Origin: Cryobacterium tagatosivorans
GTDB lineage: Bacteria > Actinomycetota > Actinomycetes > Actinomycetales > Microbacteriaceae
Assembly (NCBI RefSeq): GCF_004402215.1
Contig: NZ_SOEZ01000024.1
Location: 1,679-65,678 of the forward strand
DNA length: 64,000 nucleotides
Reading direction: 5' to 3'
Position 1 is the stretch's first letter; each line of letters starts with the position of its first letter. Below the pieces are notes generated by a model that was given only the letters and a program-made list of their open reading frames with translations, was not told where the DNA came from and did no database searches. Below, piece after piece: positions 43,648 through 52,702 of the stretch. The position numbers and the translations under genes are program-made.

Positions 43648-44535
43648 TCACCCGTTGGCGCGCAACATGTCAGGAGCCTGCTTGCGCGCATCCGCGAGAC
43701 GACGCAACACGGTCCGGTCGGTCAGGGGCTTTCCTGACTCCTCGAACTGCTGCGCCAGAGTTTCCTTTGTCACGTCGTGCCCTGTCGTGGCGCGCGACAC
43801 GATCCAATTGACCTGTCCTGCCCGGTCATTCGGGATTGACTCAACTGCGTGCAAGCGCGTCACCTGATCCACAGGCGTGACAAGCTCTGGCGCACGAGTG
43901 GCCGGCGCGACAGTGACCGCGTCAGGCGTGACAGTGACCGCGTCAGGCGCGACAACCTCTGCCATGCCCGTATCGAGGACGGTGACCGCAGCGACAGTGT
44001 CCACGACCGCCGTGTCATCCACCACTGTCAAGCTGACAGGCACAGATGTCATTGGCACGACAGCGTCCCCGGTAGACACTAGCTCTGCGGCAGGCTCTTC
44101 TGCCGGTGTCAGAAGGCGCACGAGCATCTCGCTGGAGAGCAATAGCCCAACCGGCGGGATTGCACCTACGAAGATCGCGAACGCCATCGAGATGCCCTGG
44201 GCCTGGTCGTACACGGCTGCTGTGTGCACACCATTTCCAACCACCGACACGGTGGCGAATCCCGACAATGTGACCCATGGCCACGCTGTCGCACGGCGTG
44301 AACGACCGCGCCACGCGAAGATCACGAGCATCGCAGTGACGATGCTGCCATCCACGATCAACGGCCACGCCCACGCAATATCGGCTGGAACGCCTGAGCG
44401 GAACGCGAGGTCACGCAACACCTCAAACGACAGGACGAAGGCGAGCATGGAAATACCGGCCACCAAAACCGTGGCCACAGCGGTCAGCCAACGGGAGACG
44501 CGAACCGGAGCTGATGCCCCTCTCGTTGTATTCAT
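43648..44535 (-). CDS. DUF2637 membrane protein (plasmid transfer/spread type)
   Basis: The product is 295 aa. Four hydrophobic helices in the first 130 residues include AWAWPLIVDGSIVTAMLVIF, the DUF2637 hallmark, and FATVSVVGNGVHTAA. The tail is a long Val/Thr-rich repeat (TVTPDAVTVAPA) followed by a helix-turn-helix-like end (TGHDVTKETLAQQFEESGKP then LTDRTVLRRLADA). Such proteins sit beside replication genes in actinobacterial plasmids and ICEs. It overlaps the polymerase gene by 4 bp. Confidence 0.75.
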   Translation of the reverse strand: MNTTRGASAPVRVSRWLTAVATVLVAGISMLAFVLSFEVLRDLAFRSGVPADIAWAWPLIVDGSIVTAMLVIFAWRGRSRRATAWPWVTLSGFATVSVVGNGVHTAAVYDQAQGISMAFAIFVGAIPPVGLLLSSEMLVRLLTPAEEPAAELVSTGDAVVPMTSVPVSLTVVDDTAVVDTVAAVTVLDTGMAEVVAPDAVTVTPDAVTVAPATRAPELVTPVDQVTRLHAVESIPNDRAGQVNWIVSRATTGHDVTKETLAQQFEESGKPLTDRTVLRRLADARKQAPDMLRANG

Positions 44536-46382
44536 GCTGCTCTTCCTTCCTGGCTTAGGTTGTCAGTGGTGTGCCACGTGCAGCCCACATAGGTGCACGT
44601 CATAAGTTCTCGATGGTCGCGGGCGACTTCGGGCCATCCCTTCTTCTCGCTGCGGTAGCAATCAGCCCAGTCGTGCCCTCGATCAGACCTGTCGGCCAGA
44701 ACAAGAACCGAGGCCGCATCCGGCGCGATCCGATAGGCGAATTGAAGTGCGTCCAGCACAGCCGCCTCCGCCTCATCGGCACGGTGCTCAGGGACGGAGA
44801 GCACAATCTCGTCGTGGACGATGGCCCGCAAGCCTGGCAACAACCACTCAGGCAGGCGCAAAACGCCCTCCATCATCAGATCGCGTGCTGTGCCCTGCCC
44901 GATGTGCGCAGGCGCCTGGGTGTATTCCTTGCCCGGCTGAACCCGCATCCGGCGACCAAACGCATTGGCGATTACCTGACGGGAGGCATCAGCGCGTATC
45001 CACTTCTTGAACGCAGCCAAGCCTGGAAACTTCAGCTCCAGCGTCGCGAGTTGCCTCTCAGCGTCGGCAAGGCTGTATCCGGCACTGGCCGCCAGCGCCG
45101 CTGGCCCCATGCCATAGGTTGTTGCGTGCGTGATCGCCTTGGCGTCACCGCGCCGAGGGTGATGGCCGGCGCCACGGACCCAACCGTCTTCACCGAATAC
45201 CGCCGCTGCCATCTCGTCGTGCATGTCCTTGCCCGGCGCGAGCGCCGCGATGTAGTTCTCGTCCTGGCAGTGCATCGCCATTGCACGAGCATCGATCTGC
45301 GACAGATCCGCACCGATGAGCACGTGCCCGACGTCGGGCAAGAGCATCGCTCGCTCGCAGATGTTGCCACGATCACGCTTGCCCATGACCGACAGTCCGG
45401 GGTCGGTAATGCTGATCCGTCCCGTGGCCTGTACCGCCGCAACACCGGGGTGCACACGCCCGTCTGAGCTTGAGTTCTCCAACAGCGTCTGTGCCATCGA
45501 CCGCTCCCCGTTGAAAGTTCGCAGTGTCTGGCAGAGCTCCACCAAGCCCACGTTTTCCGGGTGCTGGGTCTCAAGCTGGGTTAGCGCCTCCTTACCCGTC
45601 GCCAGCGCACCCGTTGGTGTCCGAGGTGGCGTGACGCCGAGGTCGATGAACGCCTTCTCAAGAGCCAAGATGCCAGCCGTCGTCGTGTGCGGCTTTTTGC
45701 CCGCCAGCGGCAGACCGTGCACGGTATACAACCGCTTCTTCAGAGTCTCAACACGAGCAGCTCGCTCGGCGATCAATCGCTGCACAAGATCCAGGTCAAC
45801 ACGGAAACCGTGCTTCGCAATGTGACCCAGTCTCCACATCACTTGGTGTTCTCGCCGCAGATAGTCATCGACAACCAAGAGTTTGGACAGCTCGCGCACT
45901 AGCTCAACGTCCTGCACGAGGTACCGCACGTAGTCCGGATGATCCACGGGGATCTTGTCGTACCCCTCGAACTCACAGGCTAGTGTCTTGAGCGCGGAGC
46001 CGCAGTCTCCCGCGGGCTTCCCGCCAAGTTCCAAGCGCTTGGCAAGGGCATCCAAGCTGTACCGGCGCGCGTCAACCTTCCCCGAAAGCGGTGGATCGTT
46101 TTGTCGGGCAGCCAGCAGTGTGTCCATCACCCGGTCCTCGCGCACTAGACGCGCCAGGTCGAGGCCGTAGTAAAGCTCCAAAGCGGGTAGATCGAACCCG
46201 AGCACGTTGTGCCCGACGACGAGGTCGGCCTTCTCGATCATCTCGACCACCATTGTGATGTCCGTGGTCGTGACCACTGGGGAATCGCCAACGGCGAAGC
46301 CGGCGAGCCGAACGAAGCCGGGGCCGTAGTCCCACAGCCGATCTGCGTCGGCGGTTGCAAGGTCCAAGTGAAGGGTGCTCAC
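44532..46382 (-). CDS. Family A DNA polymerase (plasmid type, exonuclease motif I altered)
   Basis: The product is 616 aa. The polymerase core is complete: motif A GADLSQIDARAMAM, motif B RGDAKAITHATTYGMG, and motif C IVHDEIVLSVP. The 3'-5' exonuclease part keeps Exo II (VGHNVLGFDLPALE) and Exo III (YVRYLVQD), but Exo I reads LDLATAD, with Ala where the catalytic Glu of DxE is expected, so proofreading is probably lost. There is no 5' nuclease domain. The length is short compared with the 850-930 aa of chromosomal PolA. It overlaps the primase/helicase gene by 4 bp and is the replicative polymerase of the element. Confidence 0.87.
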   Translation of the reverse strand: MSTLHLDLATADADRLWDYGPGFVRLAGFAVGDSPVVTTTDITMVVEMIEKADLVVGHNVLGFDLPALELYYGLDLARLVREDRVMDTLLAARQNDPPLSGKVDARRYSLDALAKRLELGGKPAGDCGSALKTLACEFEGYDKIPVDHPDYVRYLVQDVELVRELSKLLVVDDYLRREHQVMWRLGHIAKHGFRVDLDLVQRLIAERAARVETLKKRLYTVHGLPLAGKKPHTTTAGILALEKAFIDLGVTPPRTPTGALATGKEALTQLETQHPENVGLVELCQTLRTFNGERSMAQTLLENSSSDGRVHPGVAAVQATGRISITDPGLSVMGKRDRGNICERAMLLPDVGHVLIGADLSQIDARAMAMHCQDENYIAALAPGKDMHDEMAAAVFGEDGWVRGAGHHPRRGDAKAITHATTYGMGPAALAASAGYSLADAERQLATLELKFPGLAAFKKWIRADASRQVIANAFGRRMRVQPGKEYTQAPAHIGQGTARDLMMEGVLRLPEWLLPGLRAIVHDEIVLSVPEHRADEAEAAVLDALQFAYRIAPDAASVLVLADRSDRGHDWADCYRSEKKGWPEVARDHRELMTCTYVGCTWHTTDNLSQEGRAA

Positions 46383-49042
46383 GACGCGTCACCGCCAAGC
46401 TCTGCGATAGTCTTCCCGCTCATCGGAGGCATCGCCCGAGCGACCCGCTGCGTGAAGCCCTTGCGACCCGTGAACTCGATGAGCTCGCCGGGCGCAGCGC
46501 CGGCGGCAGGACGCGGGCCTGCCGGTGTAGGGGCCGGAGCGGGAGCCGGGGCAGGGGCCGGGGCAGGGGCCGGGGCAGGGGCCGGGGGAGAAGATGGGGT
46601 AGGTAGCGGGGTGACACCGGCGGGAAGCTGTTCGATGACGTACGCCTTACCCCCCGCATGTAGCTTCCCGTCCTCGCGGATGCGGATTCCTTCATACCAG
46701 CGAGGGTGCTGGCCGTAATACATAGAGAGCTTGCGTGCATCCAGTTCATCCCACGCCTTGCCGTACGGCGGGGATGCATCCGGGTCGGCCTTCGCCTGAG
46801 CGAGCACCTCGGAAGCGCCGAATCGTGTGCCGACGGGGAACCGGCCCGCGACCCACACCCAGTGCTCACCGTTGTCCACGGCCTCGCTGTCGGCGGTCTC
46901 TCTGACCGTGAGCACGGTCGACAGGAAGCCGTTGATCCCGGCAAGATGCAGGATGCCGCCGACGACCCGCTGCCACTCCGTGAAGGACTTGAATCCGAAC
47001 GGCTTCGGCGCTTCGGGTTGGTTTCTGGCGTACCAGGCCCGCACGAGTATCAGTACGGCGCGTAGGAGCTCTGCACGGTGCTCCGGCACCCACGAGTCCA
47101 GGTCGTGCCTGAAATTATCCCGCGTCTCGAGGTCGGTGCGGTCGGAGGCCAGGCGGCAGGTGTACACGCGGCGGATCATGTCGCCGGGGATCTGAACGTT
47201 GTTGCCGAGCCCGTACCAGCTCGCCATGTTCGGCAAGCTCAGGACCTCAGACGACCCGAGCTTGCGCCCCTCATATATCTCCGAGGTGAGCACAGCGCCC
47301 AATGAGTTCGAATCGAGACGTGATGTGCCGTCCTTATCCTGGACCTCGTCCAGATTGATCGTGTCTGCGCTGACCCGCAGCTTGGCGATGATTCGCTTGT
47401 CCATTTCCTCGTCCGACTTAGGCGTTGTCTGGATGGACGCGGGCACGCCAAACGCGACGCGGTGAATGACGTCGAGGCAGCCGCCTTTGCCGACACCGCG
47501 ATGAATTCCGTCGAAGACGAGCATGGGCACCTTGCCCACGTTCGCCCGGATGACGGGTGTGATCAGGCCGGCGATGGCGTGCGTTTGATCCGCCTCAGAC
47601 GCAAACGCCCACCCATCGCGCCCGCCCACACCATCCATCGCGAAAAGCTCGTCGCGGATGAGCGCCACCGCGGCAGCGATGTCCGCGTTGGTTGGATGCT
47701 CGGGCACGACGATGCCCTGGACATCGGGAGTCAAGTCTAGGAAGACGCCGTTTTCCGGGTTGTAGCCCGGGGTGGTGCTGACAGCGCCGTCGGTCAGGAC
47801 GAGGGGGGAGCGAGTGATCCCAGACAGCCATGGCAACCGGTCGCTGTGGTCCGCGACTAGGTCGACCAGCGCGTCAGCCAGCCCGGCGGGCAGAATCGAC
47901 CCGTTCGGCGTGGTGTACGGGTACACGACGTCAAGTAGCTCGCGACGCAGCGCACTCCGAGTGAGTGCGCTGGCCTTCAGCACGCCATTCTGATTCTTTC
48001 CGTCTCGGCTACGGCGCACGCGGACTAACTCGCCGTCGCGCTGGAACACCCGCACGCCGCCGCTGCGTTGGATCAGTGTATCGAGCAGGTCCAGGGACAC
48101 CTGCCGCATGTCTCGACTGACGTCAACGCCGACGCGGCCGTCGAATATGTTGCCGGTTGTTGCGAGGTCTGCGGTCTCGGTGGCTGCCTTGTCCCGGATC
48201 GCCTTGTGCATCTGGTCTCGTTGCCGCTGGGGCAGATCGGCAGGTCGCGACTTGGCGTTCGTAACCCAGGCTTGCATCAGCTCGTGACGGGCATCGTCAC
48301 TGGACTGCCGGGCGAGCAGGTCGTCGAGCCCATCCTTGTTGGCTCCGGGCAGCCGAGCGAACTTGACGCTCGCAGCGCCGTACCCCTCGCATGCCTCGCC
48401 GAGCGCCGCAGCGCCGTCGTAGACGCGGATGTTCGTCTTCGCGTCCGCGTCGGGGATGATCACTACTGGGCATCCCCGGACGACGGCCAGGAACGGCGTG
48501 GGGGAGCCGGACCCGTCAACGCCATCACCAGCGACTCGCCAAGCCCAGATGCCGGCAATGCGGTAGATCGACCAGGTGTCAGGGGCCCAAGCGAGTGCAG
48601 CCAGAGCCTGCTTGACCCCCTCGACGATGAGGACGACCTCGGGGTCCTTCACGGCGCGAAGCTCCGGCAGTGTCGGAGGGTTGCTCTCCTTGCTAGGGGA
48701 CACGTACTTGCGGAACAGCCCTTCGCGCGTGATCACGCTGTCTGGGGCCGGCTTTACCTGCCCGGTTTCGGATCCGTCCGGGTGCGTCATCGGGAAAACA
48801 AGCGTCGGGAACACGCCGTCGCCACGATTGGCGATCCACTGTGCATACTTGGGCAGGTCATCGCGCACGTAGGCGCTGCGGACGCCTTGCTCGGCCGCCA
48901 CGGACGCTGGGATCGCGCTGTTGCGAAGCTCCTGCGCGTGCTCCCGAGTCAGATTCAGGTAGTTGTCGAGGGGCGAGTCGACATCGGTGGCAGAGTCACC
49001 AAATCCGGCGCGATTCTCGTCGTTTCCGTCTACATTGGTCAT
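46379..49042 (-). CDS. Replication protein: DUF3854/TOPRIM-like primase region plus P-loop helicase
   Basis: The product is 887 aa. Residues about 110-260 form a TOPRIM-like DUF3854 domain (EVVLIVEGVKQALAALAW, VVIIPDADAK). The central region holds a P-loop FDGIHRGVGKGG and the following NLDEVQDKDGTSRLD (Walker B-like), suggesting a superfamily-3-like helicase. A (Pro-Ala)n linker (46530-46610) separates a short C-terminal tail. The gene is followed with 4-bp overlap by the polymerase, and together they form a self-replication module. It resembles primase-helicase fusions of actinobacterial ICEs and phages. Confidence 0.75.
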   Translation of the reverse strand: MTNVDGNDENRAGFGDSATDVDSPLDNYLNLTREHAQELRNSAIPASVAAEQGVRSAYVRDDLPKYAQWIANRGDGVFPTLVFPMTHPDGSETGQVKPAPDSVITREGLFRKYVSPSKESNPPTLPELRAVKDPEVVLIVEGVKQALAALAWAPDTWSIYRIAGIWAWRVAGDGVDGSGSPTPFLAVVRGCPVVIIPDADAKTNIRVYDGAAALGEACEGYGAASVKFARLPGANKDGLDDLLARQSSDDARHELMQAWVTNAKSRPADLPQRQRDQMHKAIRDKAATETADLATTGNIFDGRVGVDVSRDMRQVSLDLLDTLIQRSGGVRVFQRDGELVRVRRSRDGKNQNGVLKASALTRSALRRELLDVVYPYTTPNGSILPAGLADALVDLVADHSDRLPWLSGITRSPLVLTDGAVSTTPGYNPENGVFLDLTPDVQGIVVPEHPTNADIAAAVALIRDELFAMDGVGGRDGWAFASEADQTHAIAGLITPVIRANVGKVPMLVFDGIHRGVGKGGCLDVIHRVAFGVPASIQTTPKSDEEMDKRIIAKLRVSADTINLDEVQDKDGTSRLDSNSLGAVLTSEIYEGRKLGSSEVLSLPNMASWYGLGNNVQIPGDMIRRVYTCRLASDRTDLETRDNFRHDLDSWVPEHRAELLRAVLILVRAWYARNQPEAPKPFGFKSFTEWQRVVGGILHLAGINGFLSTVLTVRETADSEAVDNGEHWVWVAGRFPVGTRFGASEVLAQAKADPDASPPYGKAWDELDARKLSMYYGQHPRWYEGIRIREDGKLHAGGKAYVIEQLPAGVTPLPTPSSPPAPAPAPAPAPAPAPAPAPTPAGPRPAAGAAPGELIEFTGRKGFTQRVARAMPPMSGKTIAELGGDAS

Positions 49043-49289
49043 TAAGGACGTCTTTCCTTCATGGCCCCGAGCAGTTCCAGCTGCTGCGGGGCCCTACATG
49101 TGTTTAGGTAGTCGGCGCGTTACGGGACGTCAGAATGACGTCGGCGCGACGCGACATTTCAGTCGCAGCAACTCGAGCGCAGAGCCCGGGGCAAGCTCAA
49201 GCACTGATAGATGGAAGCTCGCTGAGGCCCTTTGAATGGCGCGGTGGCCGCGCGAACGCATGCGAGCGCGCGAGGTAGACGCTCCAGAG

Positions 49290-49593
49290 GAGAGCGGGAG
49301 AGCACGGCCGGTGACCGCTCTCCGTTTTGCTCTCCGAGTGTTGCCCCTTAGCAGCGGCCTTTTCCACGTTGTGGGAGAGCAGGAGAGCAAGAAGGCGCTC
49401 CTCAGGCCATCACGTGTGTGCGTGTGCGTAACGCACGTACGGACGCACAGAAGCATGCACACACACTTCCCCGCGTAGAGATCTCCCTTTCCTGCTCTCC
49501 CGCTCTCCCAGGTGATGCACTTCCCAGTCGTGGTGCGCATCTCGGCGGAGAGCAAGGGTGATTCTGCTACTCTCCGCTTGCTCTCCCGCTCTC
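49290..49593. repeat. Iteron-like cluster of GAGAGC/GCTCTC, candidate replication origin
   Basis: Eleven copies of GAGAGC or its complement occur: 49290, 49298, 49317, 49329, 49375, 49383, 49494, 49502, 49548, 49580 and 49588 (first base). Many sit as 8-bp-spaced pairs (GGAGAGCnGGAGAGC) in both orientations. The region (49043-49842) holds no gene and lies directly upstream of the primase/helicase operon, where an origin would be expected. Chance in GC-rich DNA is unlikely at this density. Confidence 0.6.
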
Positions 49594-49842
49594 CGTTTGC
49601 TCGCACAGCGGAGCCCCGTTTCGCTCGCCGGCCACGCGCGACACCCGAGTGGCTGGGCGTTGTTGCCATGGTCGAGTCGATCCTCGAAATCGGAGACTGT
49701 CCGAGACCCCATCGGACTCGCGGAAGTGCGGAGTCGTCGTTCTGGTGTGTACCGGGATACTCGAATGGGCGGCTTGGCACGGGTGTGTGGGTCGTGGGGC
49801 CTCCACCGAGGCCTTGGCCTGTGGGCCGTCCGCCGATTGCGC

Positions 49843-50013
49843 TCACTTGTGACTACCGCCGCCCAAGAAGAGGCCGCGCAGTCGTAGCGACTGCTGGGAA
49901 GAGAGAGCAGGGGCAGAAGCGGCCTCAGCGCGCGCCCATGCGCGAATCGCCTCAAGTTCCGTCAGCGGCGGCGGCGGCGACGTCTCGGTTCGCTCAAGGA
50001 CCGTGGCGGTCAT
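49843..50013 (-). CDS. Small hypothetical protein, 56 aa, coupled to excisionase-like gene
   Basis: The frame begins MTATVLERTETSPPPPLTEL at the ATG at 50013, overlapping the excisionase-like stop by 4 bp, and ends LRLRGLFLGGGSHK. Such short proteins after the Xis-like gene are frequent in actinobacterial ICEs, where the final RLR-L-GG pattern recurs. Function unknown. Confidence 0.6.
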   Translation of the reverse strand: MTATVLERTETSPPPPLTELEAIRAWARAEAASAPALSSQQSLRLRGLFLGGGSHK

Positions 50014-50234
50014 CGGGTGCCCCGCGAGGGGGCGACGAGCGCCTCCAGGTAGGCATCGAGGTCGGTAGGAAGGATCCGCCAGCGCCCGCCCACCTTGTAG
50101 GCAGGCAGCCGTCCGGTGCGGATATCGTCGCGAAGGACGAAGCTCGATCGCCCGCTTGTGTCCTCCGCCTGCGGTACGGTGAGCGCGCAACGCAGGTCGT
50201 CGTATGTGGGTGTCGATGCATCACTGGGTATCAC
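50010..50234 (-). CDS. xis: Excisionase/AlpA-like helix-turn-helix protein
   Basis: The product is 74 aa. The core FVLRDDIRTGRLPAYKVGGR followed by WRILPTDLDAYLEAL is the winged-helix pattern of excisionase-like proteins, DNA-bending factors that direct integrases to excision. It sits between the replication origin region and the serine integrase. The start has TTAGGAG upstream. The first residues (YDDLRCALTVPQAED) replace the usual 'VEEAA..LGVS' turn. Confidence 0.75.
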   Translation of the reverse strand: MIPSDASTPTYDDLRCALTVPQAEDTSGRSSFVLRDDIRTGRLPAYKVGGRWRILPTDLDAYLEALVAPSRGTR

Positions 50235-50402
50235 GGAACACTCCTAAGAAGGTCGTGTCCCGAAGAGGCCGCCGCAACGAGATTGAGTTTTTCCGGCCAT
50301 GGATTGTATTTGTGAAGGCTCCGCCGGATCTTGCTTTTCTGTTATGTTCGTTACATTAGTTGCGTTTCCTATAGATGTCAACACTAGGAAAGGATCCAAT
50401 TC

Positions 50403-50975
50403 GTGCCCATTACTCCAGAGACCGAACTGCGGGAGCGCAACTGGCACGTCAGTGCGCCACACGGGCTGATCGACGTTCACCCAGGTATTGCGATACCGCG
50501 CCTCGTGCGCGCCGGGGGGCCGCTGAGCAGTGTGCCGTCAGCCGAAGCGGGTGGCGCGGCCCTCGGCGAGGGGTTCCAGCTCGAGATTGAAGCTGTGTAC
50601 AGTCGGCCGCTCGGCCACTACACACTGCGCTCGTTTTCCCTCGTTGCGCCAGAGGACGAGGAAGTGACAGGAGTGCTGCTGCGCACGGTCACACCCCTCG
50701 GCGTCATGCGCTGGATACTGCCGCGTACATTTCAGCTCGACGCCTCGGCGCTCAGTGTTGCCGTCGTGGACTTCGTCGCACCCGAGCTCAAGCCATATCG
50801 GAAGGCGTCTAACGGGGGATCGGTGAGCATCGATCTGACGGATGTTGGAACTGTATATCGCCTCGCGGCGATTGTGCGGTATCCGCCAGCGAAGGCGGTG
50901 GCCGAAACGTTTTGTCTCCAGGCCCGCACCGCCACCAATTGGATCGCACGGGCCCGGGCCGCCGGCCTGACCTGA
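50403..50975 (+). CDS. Hypothetical protein with C-terminal helix-turn-helix
   Basis: The product is 190 aa from a GTG. The N-terminal 130 residues are beta-rich without a recognised family (DUF6214-like at most). The C-terminal VYRLAAIVRYPPAKAVAETF followed by CLQARTATNWIARARAAGL matches the short helix-turn-helix common at the end of actinobacterial island proteins. It is divergent from the excisionase-like gene and convergent with the integrase. Confidence 0.55.
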   Translation: MPITPETELRERNWHVSAPHGLIDVHPGIAIPRLVRAGGPLSSVPSAEAGGAALGEGFQLEIEAVYSRPLGHYTLRSFSLVAPEDEEVTGVLLRTVTPLGVMRWILPRTFQLDASALSVAVVDFVAPELKPYRKASNGGSVSIDLTDVGTVYRLAAIVRYPPAKAVAETFCLQARTATNWIARARAAGLT

Positions 50976-51065
50976 TCGAGGGCGAGAGGCGTCCCCACTC
51001 CGGCGTACCCCGCCCAGGTGGGGCCGGCACCGAGGTGGAGCCGGCTCTGACGCTTCTGCTCCGAG

Positions 51066-52646
51066 CTAACGCCAGTCGTAGGTGACTCTGCCAGGGTTTG
51101 GGCCCTTTCGCCCCACCGCCTCCGGCGGTACGCGGTGAATCCTTGGCACGATCAGTTCCCTGATCACGTGGCGCTGCCACACGATGTCACCGGACTCTTC
51201 CCGTTCAGCCCACATCTCGCGCACCCGTCCGGACTGAGCCAGCTCTAGCACGAGGGGGTCAGCTGCTGCCAACAATTCGAGTTTCTTCCGTGCACCTTCG
51301 ATCTTGGGTTCCACAAGATCGCGCTGTTCTGTGAGCATCCGCAGGTCGCGGCGACGCTCCGCCTCCATCGCAACCTGGTCGAGCCACTCCTGGTGACCTC
51401 GGATCTCCTCCAGAACCGCATTGCGCTCTGCATTGACGTCTTCGTCCTGTTCGCCCAACGTTGCCAGGAAATCAGGGCGCTCCAAGCGAGCCTGCACGAG
51501 CTCCGTGATGATCAGGTCAAGGTGCTCCTCGCGCATCGAAACGTGGAAGCCGGGGCGCCCCGGCACGCCGATGCACTGATATGCGTGGTAGCGAGGTCGG
51601 GGGAGTCGCTCGCCGTTCTCGTCATGCTTCTGAACCCCGCCGTTCTGCCGGCCGACACGCGTGCGGGCGCCGCACTCTCCACAGAGCGCGATGCCGGAGA
51701 GTAGATGCTTGGCCGGCCAGTTGTTGGACTTAAAGCCCCGTGAGCCCATAGCAAGCTGAAGTTTCTCCCAAGCCTCCGGGTTGATCAGGGGAGGCCAGAT
51801 GCCTTCGTATGTCGCGGTTTCGCCTTCCGTGGGGTTGTGCACGCGCTTGCCCGTGTATACCGGCATGGTCAACATCTGCTTCACTGCTGGGGCAGTCCAA
51901 CCCAAGTTTTTGCGGTGTTCCTCGCGCACCGGCCGTCGAGGCGGGACGTTTTTCTCGTTTAGCGTGGCTGCGATGTCATAGTACGAGCGGCCCGCGAGAA
52001 CCATTGCTGCTGCTTCTTTGACGACCCAAGCTTGGTCAGGGTGTTCAACCACCTTCTCGAGGACCCGCAGGCCGTTGGGCTTCACCGAGTAGACGCGCTG
52101 ATAGCCATACACGTTCTTCCCGTGAGGGCGGCCGCCCTTTGCAGCCGCGCGCATGTCACGTTGAAGGCGTTCGCTGGTCTTGTCGGACTCGTATTCCGCG
52201 TCTGAGGCGTCCTCGCGTAGGCTGCGACGGTCTCGGGAGTTACTCGGGTCGTACACGCGATTGTGCGTGAGAACCCAAATCTGCACTCCGTGGTCGCGGC
52301 AGAGATCAATGAGATCAATCCATTCTCCCGTCCTGCGAGAACCTCGGCTCGACTCCCAGATCGCCAGCAGATTGGCTTCGAATTTGCCCTCTTCGAGATC
52401 TGCGATTAGTTGCGCGAAGCCCTCTCGCCGCCTGGTCGCGTAGCGACTGGCACTGCGGTTGTCATCGCGGTAGTAGCTGGAGTGGACTTGCCAGCCGCGC
52501 CTATGCGCTTCTGCGGTGATTTCGTCGTGTTGTTGATCGGGGCTCTTACCTGTGCCCGAGCGGTCGAGTGAGACGCGCAGATACTCCCGCACGATTAGGT
52601 TTTGGTCATCCAGCACGTTACTGACCCTATGGGTTGACTGTGTCAT
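51066..52646 (-). CDS. int: Large serine recombinase (integrase)
   Basis: The product is 526 aa. The N-terminal resolvase domain has REYLRVSLDRSGTGKSPDQQ with the catalytic Ser26, then SSRGSRRTGEWIDLIDLCRD. A recombinase domain follows (GKNVYGYQRVY...), then a zinc-ribbon (GIALCGECGARTRVG ... YQCIG) and a long coiled coil (residues about 405-470). This is a phiC31-class large serine integrase, which recombines short attP and attB sites without tRNA targets. It lies 2.6 kb from the truncated comEC, its probable target. Confidence 0.92.
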   Translation of the reverse strand: MTQSTHRVSNVLDDQNLIVREYLRVSLDRSGTGKSPDQQHDEITAEAHRRGWQVHSSYYRDDNRSASRYATRRREGFAQLIADLEEGKFEANLLAIWESSRGSRRTGEWIDLIDLCRDHGVQIWVLTHNRVYDPSNSRDRRSLREDASDAEYESDKTSERLQRDMRAAAKGGRPHGKNVYGYQRVYSVKPNGLRVLEKVVEHPDQAWVVKEAAAMVLAGRSYYDIAATLNEKNVPPRRPVREEHRKNLGWTAPAVKQMLTMPVYTGKRVHNPTEGETATYEGIWPPLINPEAWEKLQLAMGSRGFKSNNWPAKHLLSGIALCGECGARTRVGRQNGGVQKHDENGERLPRPRYHAYQCIGVPGRPGFHVSMREEHLDLIITELVQARLERPDFLATLGEQDEDVNAERNAVLEEIRGHQEWLDQVAMEAERRRDLRMLTEQRDLVEPKIEGARKKLELLAAADPLVLELAQSGRVREMWAEREESGDIVWQRHVIRELIVPRIHRVPPEAVGRKGPNPGRVTYDWR

Positions 52647-52702
52647 GCGGTAACTGTGCCGAGGTGGGATCGGCCCGAGTTGACCTCGATACGCTTGGGG
52701 GC

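Noticed and set aside
46530-46610. GGGGCAGGGGCC repeat considered as an iteron array
   Set aside because: It encodes the Pro-Ala linker of the primase/helicase in frame, which explains the repetition.
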